Positions 1-5,612 of a stretch of DNA of 8,026 bases are shown one piece after another. The notes below the pieces were generated by a model. It was given only the letters and a program-made list of their open reading frames with translations. It was not told where the DNA came from and did not search any database. Location: NCBI GenBank assembly GCA_003520145.1, contig DOVJ01000191.1:1-8026 (forward strand). Reading direction: 5' to 3'. The translations under genes and the position numbers were made by a program. Origin of the DNA: Eubacterium sp. GTDB lineage: Bacteria; Bacillota; Clostridia; Lachnospirales; Lachnospiraceae. How positions within the stretch are numbered: the first letter of the stretch is position 1; each line of letters begins with the position of its first letter.

Positions 1-65
1 GTTGATGCAAATAAGCCGCCTGCAATAGTATAGAAATCGCTGCGTGTCCTAGTGATAGTTTTACT
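1..65. repeat. Partial, diverged copy of a palindromic repeat element (right end only)
   Basis: This stretch aligns without gaps over most of its length to 5551-5612, at roughly 70% identity by eye. Shared blocks include tgcaaat, gatttctat on the minus strand (atagaaatc on the plus strand), cgtgtcc and a terminal T-run followed by act. It therefore looks like the right arm of the palindrome at 5440-5612, with the rest lying left of the window. Its outer end overlaps the stop codon of the SCIFF gene, just as the other copy touches the stop of the LysR gene. What the element does is inferred only; a transcript 3'-end structure or a small non-autonomous mobile repeat are both possible. Confidence 0.6.
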
Positions 66-201
66 GCTTTTCGCACTGCTGATTGGCAACACCACAGCTT
101 GTCTTACAAGCGCTCTGGCATGATGTCTGGCACTCGCCACATCCGCCATTCTTAGCAGTTTCACAAAGATTCTTAGTTTCTAATGTCTTAATTCTTTCCA
201 T
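61..201 (-). CDS. SCIFF-type ranthipeptide precursor (six cysteines in forty-five)
   Basis: This 46-residue peptide is the precursor of a ribosomally made, post-translationally modified peptide. The family hallmark CGECQTSCQSACKTSC is at residues 21-36, after an IKTLETKNL leader and before VANQQCEKQ. In the family a radical SAM/SPASM maturase joins cysteine sulfurs to neighbouring residues as thioethers. Here there are seven cysteines (13, 21, 24, 28, 32, 36, 43), one more than the name implies. Residue 37, after CKTSC, is Gly; from memory the characterised Clostridium thermocellum homologue has its acceptor Thr there. The start at 201 is chosen because GGAGG lies five bases upstream; the longer reading frame to 288 has no support. 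The maturase gene is usually next to the precursor and would lie left of the window. Identification is firm, the final product unknown. Confidence 0.93.
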   Translation of the reverse strand: MERIKTLETKNLCETAKNGGCGECQTSCQSACKTSCGVANQQCEKQ

Positions 202-206
202 GATAA

Positions 207-211
207 CCTCC
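207..211 (-). promoter_or_regulatory. Ribosome binding site fixing the SCIFF start
   Basis: On the minus strand GGAGG is followed by TTATC and then ATG at 201. An in-frame ATG four codons further upstream overlaps this motif and so is unlikely to be used. This site decides the 46-residue length. Confidence 0.85.
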
Positions 212-244
212 ATAATTTGCACATAACTATGCACGATTAGATAT

Positions 245-273
245 ATAGTATCACACTTTAACTGAATTTGCAA
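245..273 (-). promoter_or_regulatory. Likely SigA promoter of the SCIFF gene
   Basis: The minus strand reads TTGCAA, a 17-base spacer, then TACTAT, with TGA directly before the -10 box (an extended -10). Transcription would start near 238 and leave a leader of about 37 bases. Each box matches four of six consensus positions, but spacing and extension are ideal. The SCIFF gene can therefore be transcribed separately from the DUF2975-regulator operon upstream. Confidence 0.55.
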
Positions 274-284
274 GACATTTTCCA

Positions 285-494
285 TCATTCTCTAACCCAC
301 TCAAGTATATCTCCCGGCTGACAGTCAAGCGTCTCACATATCGCTTCAAGCGTCGAAAAGCGGATTGCGCTTATCTTTCCTGTTTTTATCTTAGACAGAT
401 TCACGTTAGAGACACCAACTCTCTCAGATAGTTCATTAAGACTCATCTTCCGATCAGCCATGACCCTGTCAAGCCTAAGTATAATCTTTCCCAT
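285..494 (-). CDS. YozG-like Cro/C1-family helix-turn-helix regulator
   Basis: This 69-residue protein is essentially one helix-turn-helix domain of the Cro/C1 (XRE) class. Helices run through LDRVMADRKMS (residues 8-18), LNELSERVGVS (19-29) and the recognition helix NVNLSKIKTGK (30-40), then FSTLEAICETLDCQPGDILEW (47-67), the typical end of the Bacillus YozG group. The start at 494 is chosen because GAGGTGA lies five bases upstream; the open frame continues to 596 only by running into the neighbouring gene. The gene follows the DUF2975 membrane protein with a ten-base gap, a pairing familiar from yoaS-yozG in Bacillus subtilis. It probably binds DNA as a dimer. A natural guess, not shown, is that it acts on the operator of its own operon at 1271-1305. 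Confidence 0.9.
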   Translation of the reverse strand: MGKIILRLDRVMADRKMSLNELSERVGVSNVNLSKIKTGKISAIRFSTLEAICETLDCQPGDILEWVRE

Positions 495-499
495 ACCAA

Positions 500-506
500 T
501 CACCTC
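500..506 (-). promoter_or_regulatory. Ribosome binding site of the regulator, overlapping the upstream stop codon
   Basis: GAGGTGA on the minus strand contains the last bases of the DUF2975 gene's coding region and part of its TGA stop (505-507), and lies five bases before the regulator's ATG. This suggests translational coupling of the two genes. Confidence 0.8.
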
Positions 507-1197
507 ACAGTGTCTCGTCAGATTCCTTCTGAAGCTCGGCACCATACTGGAATACATATGCAAGAGCAAGAAGAATAAGTACAAGCATAAGTGCAACTAA
601 GTTTATAGAAGGTCCAAAATCAAAATTATCAGTTACAAAGCCATTGCTTACGCCTTCAAACATGCCAGCTAAGAATACCCACGGAATACATGCATAAGCA
701 AGCTTCTTAAGATTAGCGATAACAACAGTATCAAAAGGAGAATTACAGTTCTTGAGCGATTTGAAGAGCTTCTTTACAAAAATCATTGTAAAGAGATATA
801 CAGCAACATATATTACAGCCATAACTACTACTATTCTCATATCGCCAAGATCAACAGTCTTATTCGAAAACTCACCATAAGTCGTAATAGTATCATCAGT
901 AACTTCTGTCTTCACAACAGTATACTTGTTATCGCCTAGTTCTAGCTTGTCAACCTTCACATCCCTCTCATCCAGATTGATCGCACTATCACCCTTAACA
1001 GACTCAAGATTGACATGCATCTTACAATTACCTGATAATTCAAATGATATCATGTCATCAGGGAGTGCAAACAAAACAATCGCTCCTATAATTGCAGCTA
1101 CAAAACCGATTATCAGAACCACTTGCGCCACCGTAGACACAACATACCCTATCTTACCTATCTTTTTTACCTTACCTACTGCTACATTCTTATCCAT
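505..1197 (-). CDS. DUF2975 family membrane protein with enlarged external loop
   Basis: This 230-residue integral membrane protein has four predicted spans: about residues 16-45, 121-142, 161-182 and 197-218. Family signatures are CNSPFDTVVIANLKKLA after span 2 and the closing QYGAELQKESDETL. The function of DUF2975 proteins is not established; they are commonly paired with a small YozG-type regulator, as here. Between spans 1 and 2 lies an unusually long polar segment, residues 46-118, rich in Asp, Glu, Lys and Thr and beta-strand-like, predicted outside the cell. Common family members are, from memory, about 160 residues. The start at 1197 is preferred over the longer frame to 1269 because GTGAGG (1209-1214) precedes it, although the 11-base spacing is long, and span 1 stays intact. 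The operon has a strong promoter with an operator at 1271-1318. Confidence 0.85.
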   Translation of the reverse strand: MDKNVAVGKVKKIGKIGYVVSTVAQVVLIIGFVAAIIGAIVLFALPDDMISFELSGNCKMHVNLESVKGDSAINLDERDVKVDKLELGDNKYTVVKTEVTDDTITTYGEFSNKTVDLGDMRIVVVMAVIYVAVYLFTMIFVKKLFKSLKNCNSPFDTVVIANLKKLAYACIPWVFLAGMFEGVSNGFVTDNFDFGPSINLVALMLVLILLALAYVFQYGAELQKESDETL

Positions 1198-1237
1198 AAT
1201 GAATACAACCTCACTTTCACATATTATTTCTTTGAAG

Positions 1238-1246
1238 ATACACAGG
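1238..1246 (+). promoter_or_regulatory. Third copy of the operator half-site, in the leader
   Basis: The nonamer atacacagg is repeated here exactly as in the right arm of the operator at 1293-1301, 55 bases away. It lies within the predicted transcribed leader of the DUF2975 gene. It could be an auxiliary repressor site that allows looping or a roadblock. One nine-base match in AT-rich sequence is suggestive only. Confidence 0.4.
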
Positions 1247-1270
1247 AAATTTGTCAGGCCTACATACAAA

Positions 1271-1305
1271 AGTACCTGTGTATGATTGTATTATACACAG
1301 GTACT
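1271..1305. promoter_or_regulatory. Operator: perfect 13+13 bp inverted repeat over the DUF2975 promoter
   Basis: The arms agtacctgtgtat (1271-1283) and atacacaggtact (1293-1305) are perfectly complementary around a nine-base centre. The arms cover the -10 box, part of the spacer and the predicted start of transcription. Because transcription should start near 1283, the RNA would carry only one arm, so the palindrome should act as DNA, a dimeric repressor site, rather than as a terminator. The regulator is unknown; the Cro/C1-type protein encoded by the same operon is the obvious candidate. Confidence 0.75.
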
Positions 1306-1318
1306 TTATGTTTGTCAA
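1290..1318 (-). promoter_or_regulatory. Consensus SigA promoter of the DUF2975-regulator operon
   Basis: On the minus strand TTGACA (1313-1318), a 17-base spacer and TATAAT (1290-1295) match both consensus boxes perfectly. The predicted transcript starts near 1283, with an 85-base leader before the ATG at 1197. A promoter this strong usually needs repression, consistent with the overlapping inverted repeat. Confidence 0.85.
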
Positions 1319-1347
1319 CTACTTTTTTATGTTTTTCGATAAATATT

Positions 1348-2184
1348 TTACGTTTCACGCCATATGTTATCCATAATTTCCTTAAGAGCTAACTTGTACT
1401 TTCTGTGTTGCATCCTAGGGAAAGCCCTAAGAAGCCTGTACTCGCCAAGGAATCTTCGCTTCATCATCTTATTCTTGAGATTACACATCTTCTTAACGGC
1501 ATCATTGTAAGCTTCACTCATATCATCTCTTACTTCAGCCTTAAAAAGCGCCGCCTGAACTCGCTGTTCATCTATGTACTGCGCGCTTTGGAGAGTGTTG
1601 CCACCGATAACCTCACTAAGATTATCACTCACATGCTTTATACCGTTCGCAAGATCATTAAGAGCCCTAAGGTCAGCATTGAAGCGGTTTACAGTTATAA
1701 CCGTTATCACGAGGTCCACAACATATATAAGACTTAGTATCACCGCAAAACACCATCCGACCATTCCGCTAAGGAATCTCTCAACGAAAGAAACAACCGC
1801 CGGATGAACAAGCTTCACGATAAATGTAGCCGCAAAACCCCATATCAGCGAGAATTCGAGACATATGAAACCTCCTAACTGAAACTTCTTATCCGAATAA
1901 TCCCACCATCTCGCACCGAAAAGTTCATACAGAAGATACCCACCTATGAGCTCTATCAAAGTTGCAAGCACTATTCCTATAACAAATGACCCTATAAGCC
2001 CAAACTCAAAAAGTCCATAAACCTTTACTATGAACACAAGTCCAAAACCATATATAGGACACACAGGTCCAAGAAGAAAGCCTCTGTTGATAACCTTACC
2101 CATATGAACAGCATGGAACATGACCTCTGCAATCCAGCCTCCAAATGAATATATAAGAAAAAACCAAAGATAATTATACATCAT
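1348..2184 (-). CDS. CmpB-type putative ABC-transporter membrane protein (PF06541)
   Basis: This 278-residue membrane protein has five predicted spans, about residues 3-22, 36-56, 61-88, 104-127 and 138-166. Conserved signatures of the putative type IV ABC-transporter (CmpB) family are visible: SFGGWIAEV (13-21), NRGFLLGP (33-40), CPIYGFG (42-48) and WWDYSDK (93-99) followed by LGGFICLEFSLIWG. The C-terminal 110 residues are soluble, helical and strongly basic near the end. Substrate and role are unknown, and no ATPase partner is present nearby. The gene begins inside the end of prfA with an 11-base overlap; the start may be the first or second of two consecutive ATG codons (2184 or 2181), with GGAAGAG just upstream. 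It is probably the last gene of the operon, and no clear terminator hairpin is seen after its stop. Confidence 0.85.
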   Translation of the reverse strand: MMYNYLWFFLIYSFGGWIAEVMFHAVHMGKVINRGFLLGPVCPIYGFGLVFIVKVYGLFEFGLIGSFVIGIVLATLIELIGGYLLYELFGARWWDYSDKKFQLGGFICLEFSLIWGFAATFIVKLVHPAVVSFVERFLSGMVGWCFAVILSLIYVVDLVITVITVNRFNADLRALNDLANGIKHVSDNLSEVIGGNTLQSAQYIDEQRVQAALFKAEVRDDMSEAYNDAVKKMCNLKNKMMKRRFLGEYRLLRAFPRMQHRKYKLALKEIMDNIWRET

Positions 2185-3253
2185 TCTCTTCCATCTGACT
2201 CAGTTTCTTAGCCTGGTCTGCTGCGATACAGGAATCTATGATCTCCTGTATATCTCCATCAAGTATCTTATCAAGCTTATAGAGAGTAAGACCAATCCTG
2301 TGATCAGTAACTCTTCCCTGTGGGAAGTTATAAGTTCTTATCTTCTCAGAACGATCACCCGTTCCTATCTGACTTCTTCTTGCATTAGCCTCAGCATCAT
2401 GCGCCTTCTGAAGTTCAAGATCATAGAGCTTTGCACGAAGAAGTGCAAATGCTTTGTCCTTATTCTGGATCTGTGACTTCTCGGTCTGTGAATATATAAC
2501 TATACCTGTCGGATAGTGAGTAAGTCTTACGGCTGAATCGGTTGTGTTGACACACTGACCACCGTTACCAGATGCTCTCATGACATCGATTCTTATATCC
2601 TTCTCATCTATCTTAACATCAACTTCTTCAGCTTCCGGCATAACAGCCACACTTGCAGTAGAAGTATGGATTCTTCCGCCAGATTCAGTCTCAGGTACTC
2701 TCTGCACTCTATGAACGCCACTTTCATACTTAAGAACAGAATAAGCGCCCTTACCCTTAACTATGAATTCAGCCTCCTTCATACCACCTATGCCAGTCTC
2801 GTCAGCATTGACAAGCTCTATCTTCCATCTTCTAGACTCAACATAGTGCGAATACATCCTGAAAAGCTCAGCAGCAAAAAGAGCAGCTTCATCGCCACCC
2901 GCACCGGCTCTTATCTCCACTACAACATCTTTATCATCGTTAGGATCCTTAGGAAGAAGAAGAATCTTAAGTTCAGCCTCCAGTTTAGTGAGTTTCTCCT
3001 TAGAGATTGCAAGCTCCTCCTTAGCAAGCTCCTTAAGTTCCTCATCACTTTCTTCATCAAGAAGCTCAAGACTGTCATCTATATCATTCTTACAGCTTTT
3101 ATAAGCCTTATAAGTTTCAACAAGAGGAGTCAGATCATTCTGTTCCTTCATAAGTTTTCTGAATCTGTTCTGATCATTCGTCACATCAGGCGAACTAAGT
3201 TCAGCCTGAATATCTTCATACTTGATCAATATATCATCTAATCTGTCAAACAT
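2174..3253 (-). CDS. prfA: Peptide chain release factor 1 (RF1)
   Basis: RF1 recognises UAA and UAG in the ribosomal A site and triggers release of the finished chain. The 359-residue length is normal. The stop-codon-reading PxT tripeptide is PET at residues 187-189 within VQRVPETESGGRIHT. The catalytic GGQ motif is at 231-233 within RASGNGGQCVN, and Gln233 is the methylation target of PrmC. The RAGAGGDEA block (115-123) and the coiled N-terminal domain are also typical. The start at 3253 follows AGGAGA by five bases and lies 16 bases inside the end of prmC, so the two are probably translationally coupled. PET rather than PAT or PVT is an accepted variant in clostridia. RF2, which lacks PxT and has SPF, is ruled out. 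Confidence 0.98.
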   Translation of the reverse strand: MFDRLDDILIKYEDIQAELSSPDVTNDQNRFRKLMKEQNDLTPLVETYKAYKSCKNDIDDSLELLDEESDEELKELAKEELAISKEKLTKLEAELKILLLPKDPNDDKDVVVEIRAGAGGDEAALFAAELFRMYSHYVESRRWKIELVNADETGIGGMKEAEFIVKGKGAYSVLKYESGVHRVQRVPETESGGRIHTSTASVAVMPEAEEVDVKIDEKDIRIDVMRASGNGGQCVNTTDSAVRLTHYPTGIVIYSQTEKSQIQNKDKAFALLRAKLYDLELQKAHDAEANARRSQIGTGDRSEKIRTYNFPQGRVTDHRIGLTLYKLDKILDGDIQEIIDSCIAADQAKKLSQMEENDV

Positions 3254-4083
3254 CTATTTCTCCTATATACACCCTTGACAACTCTGTCAAGTCCCGCAAG
3301 ATCTTTTATAACTTCTATATCCTCAAATCCATTTTCAGTAAGAAGAGCACTAAGCGCCTCCCCCTGATTATATCCGATTTCAAGAATCAGTATTCCATCA
3401 TCTTCAAGATGACTCGTAGCATCAAAAACAAGCCTTCTGTATATGTCAAGACCATCCATGCCGCCATCTAAGGCAAGTCTTGGCTCCATATCCTTAACAG
3501 CAGGATCAAGACTTTCTATAACAGCCGACTCTATATATGGCGGATTGGATATAATCATATCATACCTGCCATCTATATGTTCAAAGAGATCACTTTGAAC
3601 ATAAGTCACATCCGCCAAAAGTTTAGAAGCATTGGCCTTAGCTACCTCAAGTGCAGCCATACTTATATCGGCAGCTATAACGCAAGTATTAGATTTCTCA
3701 AGAGCAACAGTAATCGCGATACAACCACTTCCTGTGCACATATCGAGGATCTTTTCTCTTCCATCCATACAGTCCAAAGCAGAAGACACAAGAATCTCTG
3801 TATCAAATCTCGGTATCAGGACATCCTTTGTAACATAGAACCTTCTGCCGTAAAAGTATGTATAGCCCATGATATACTGAACCGGCACATGCTCTTTTCT
3901 CTTTCCTATAAGCGACAGATATGAAGCCTCAACATCAGGAGAGCACTCAAGTCCTCCATCTGTTATAAGCTTCATTCTGTCAAAACCTGTCACATATTCA
4001 AAAAGCAGCATAGCATCCACTTTGGCTTCTGCCATACCAGTCAGCTCAATCTGACCTTTTCTCAACAACTCTCTGTATGTCAT
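3238..4083 (-). CDS. prmC: Release factor glutamine methyltransferase PrmC (HemK)
   Basis: This enzyme uses S-adenosylmethionine to N5-methylate the glutamine of the GGQ motif in release factors, which improves termination. The 281-residue protein has the N-terminal helical substrate-binding domain (about 1-75), the linker motif PRFDTE (91-96), the SAM-binding loop LDMCTGSGCIA (113-123) and the catalytic NPPY (180-183). Its target RF1 is encoded by the next gene, overlapping it by 16 bases. Its own ATG overlaps the TGA of the DUF1385 gene by four bases. Its ribosome binding site is weak (AAAGAG), so translation likely depends on ribosomes arriving from the gene before it. Confidence 0.97.
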   Translation of the reverse strand: MTYRELLRKGQIELTGMAEAKVDAMLLFEYVTGFDRMKLITDGGLECSPDVEASYLSLIGKRKEHVPVQYIMGYTYFYGRRFYVTKDVLIPRFDTEILVSSALDCMDGREKILDMCTGSGCIAITVALEKSNTCVIAADISMAALEVAKANASKLLADVTYVQSDLFEHIDGRYDMIISNPPYIESAVIESLDPAVKDMEPRLALDGGMDGLDIYRRLVFDATSHLEDDGILILEIGYNQGEALSALLTENGFEDIEVIKDLAGLDRVVKGVYRRNRCLTD

Positions 4084-5330
4084 CTCTTTTTATGCTTTTT
4101 ATTCTTATAATGCTTCTTGCTCTTTTCAGTGTCCTCAACAGCCACATACTCAGATACGCTCATATAAGGGTCCTCAGAATCCGGATCACTCTCAAATATA
4201 TCATCTATGTCGCTTAAACTGTTGATATCATCAAGATCAACAAACTCTATATCACTGAAATCATCGCTTGCGCTGAACATACCATCATCAGAATAAGTAT
4301 AATCATGTGTATAAAGCTCAGAATCATCATCCTCGTCATCAGAAACGCTCGCAAGCACAAGAGCCTCTCTGTTCTTCTTAAGACGTTCAAGCCTCTCCAC
4401 CTCTTCTTCCTGACGTGCAAGATAAGTCTTCCAGTCAAACACCTGCTCAACTGCAGCTATAGCGACCTCTATCATGTCATCATCAGGTTCATTGACCGTG
4501 AATCTCTGCATAAGAAGTCCCGGAGAACTAAGAATATTCACGAATACACCACTGTGATTTCCCGCAAACTTCAGAATCTCATAAGATATGCCCGCAACAA
4601 GTGGCACAAGAATCACTCTCAGGAGGAGATTAAGCCACCTGTAATCAGTCTGTATGAATATGAATATGATGATACTTATGATCATAACGAAGAACATAAA
4701 GCTCGTTCCACATCTCTTGTGGAATCTAGATGCTCTCCTCACGTTCTCAACAGTCAGTGGATAACCGTTCTCTATACAGTTAATAGACTTATGTTCTGCA
4801 CCATGATACATGAACACTCTCTTGATATCCTTAAGTCTAGATATCAGGAACACATATACTATGAATATCAGAAGTCTTGTAAGCCCTTCTATACTGTTAA
4901 GTGCAAATGTACTGTCAATCTTAGAAGAAAAAGCTCTCGACACCGCATAAGGAATAAATACGAACAATCCTATGGCTATAACAAAAGCAAACACGAGAGA
5001 CAATGCAGTGATAGCCTTCTCTGCCTTATCCTTAAAAACCTTCTCTGCAACCTTCGAAAGTCCATCTTCTTCCTCCTCATCCTCTTCATAAAAAGAAGAA
5101 GAGTAAGTGAGTGTCGAGATACCAACCCTCATCGAATCGACGAAAGCCGCAACGCCTCTTAATAGTGGCAGCCTAAGGATTGGATACTTCTTAGAGCTTG
5201 AACCATAATCCTTCTCTATAACTTCTATCTTTCCGTCAGGAGTTCTGACAGCCACCGAATACCTCTCACCGTTACGCATCATAACGCCCTCGATTACGGC
5301 CTGTCCTCCTATACCTGATGATTTACCCAT
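4080..5330 (-). CDS. DUF1385 (YqhQ-like) membrane protein with acidic C-terminal tail
   Basis: The core of this 416-residue protein matches the DUF1385/YqhQ family, which is common next to prmC and prfA in clostridia but has no settled biochemical role. Signatures are GGQAVIEGVMMR (8-19), YHGAEHKSINCIENG (175-189) and HKRCGTSFMFF (204-213). Membrane spans are predicted at about 107-130, 150-166, 209-227 and 233-254. An acidic patch, EEDEEEED, is at 82-89. The core ends near residue 305; beyond it is a charged helix (307-323), then residues 331-400 with 28 Asp or Glu and no Lys or Arg, then a basic end (403-416) with eight Lys and one Arg. This tail is probably disordered and poorly conserved. 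The start at 5330 follows GAGGAA by five bases. It is the first gene of a four-gene overlapping operon. Confidence 0.9.
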   Translation of the reverse strand: MGKSSGIGGQAVIEGVMMRNGERYSVAVRTPDGKIEVIEKDYGSSSKKYPILRLPLLRGVAAFVDSMRVGISTLTYSSSFYEEDEEEEDGLSKVAEKVFKDKAEKAITALSLVFAFVIAIGLFVFIPYAVSRAFSSKIDSTFALNSIEGLTRLLIFIVYVFLISRLKDIKRVFMYHGAEHKSINCIENGYPLTVENVRRASRFHKRCGTSFMFFVMIISIIIFIFIQTDYRWLNLLLRVILVPLVAGISYEILKFAGNHSGVFVNILSSPGLLMQRFTVNEPDDDMIEVAIAAVEQVFDWKTYLARQEEEVERLERLKKNREALVLASVSDDEDDDSELYTHDYTYSDDGMFSASDDFSDIEFVDLDDINSLSDIDDIFESDPDSEDPYMSVSEYVAVEDTEKSKKHYKNKKHKKR

Positions 5331-5340
5331 AAATATTCCT

Positions 5341-5370
5341 CAAAAACAAAGGGGATGTAAAAACAGCCCC
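5341..5370 (-). terminator. Terminator-like hairpin in the leader of the DUF1385 operon
   Basis: On the minus strand GGGGCTGT, a four-base loop and ACATCCCC form an eight-pair stem with one mismatch (5351-5370), followed by TTTGTTTTTG. The T-run ends next to the ribosome binding site (5336-5341), leaving no room for a promoter after it, so all transcripts of the operon must pass through it. It may be a leaky terminator for the LysR gene or an attenuator. No clear promoter was found between 5371 and 5439. Confidence 0.5.
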
Positions 5371-5439
5371 TAGAAAAATACAAAGTCCTTCAAAGAACCT
5401 GTGTCACATTCTTTACTTTTAGGTTTTCTAAAAAAGACT

Positions 5440-5612
5440 GTAAAAAACAATCATGAGGACGATTCGCAAGATTTCGTCATCTTTTTGCAAGCTCGCGCAA
5501 GTGCGGGCGAACTGTTCGAGCACCGAAGGTGCGAGTTTTCGCGGAGCACTTGCAAATCAGCGGCTTGCGAAAAGATAGAAATCTTGACGTGTCCCAATGA
5601 TTGCTTTTTTAC
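5440..5612. repeat. 173 bp near-complete palindromic element (MITE/REP-like or 3'-end structure)
   Basis: The segment folds around a centre at 5526 as a set of nested complementary arms: terminal repeats 5442-5460 (aaaaaacaatcatgaggac) with 5591-5610; 5467-5475 with 5578-5586 (9 of 9); 5479-5492 with 5563-5576 (13 of 14); 5497-5504 with 5546-5553 (8 of 8); 5507-5511 with 5538-5542; and an apex gcacc-gaa-ggtgc at 5520-5532. The centre is GC-rich and unlike its flanks. It has no credible gene. Its right end meets the LysR stop codon (5612-5614). A diverged copy of the right arm occupies 1-65. Transcribed from the LysR gene it would be a long hairpin followed by six U residues, so it can plausibly serve as a terminator. 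A two-base TA next to each end could be a target duplication but is too short to prove insertion. Confidence 0.8.

Noticed and set aside
202..288. N-terminal extension of the SCIFF peptide to 75 residues
   Set aside because: The extra residues overlap the promoter and the ribosome binding site, and known family members start at the MERIKT-like methionine.
1271..1305. The 13+13 bp inverted repeat as an intrinsic terminator
   Set aside because: The minus-strand transcript from the consensus promoter starts inside it, so it would not form as RNA there; a transcript coming from the CmpB-type gene would meet it without a proper U-run. An operator fits better.
2666..3241. Plus-strand open frame of 191 codons opposite prfA
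   Set aside because: It mirrors the codon pattern of prfA and has a low-complexity product with no recognisable domain.
4305..5162. Long plus-strand open frame of 285 codons opposite the DUF1385 gene
   Set aside because: It is antisense to a clear gene family member, its product is rich in Lys, Arg, Ser and His without domains, and it has no sensible ribosome binding site.
5392..5408. cctgtgt near 5398 as a further operator half-site
   Set aside because: Only seven bases match and the following bases differ; no dyad is present.
5371..5439. A promoter for the DUF1385 operon (GTGACA and TATTTT on the minus strand)
   Set aside because: The two boxes are about 21 bases apart and each is weak; the true start site could not be placed.
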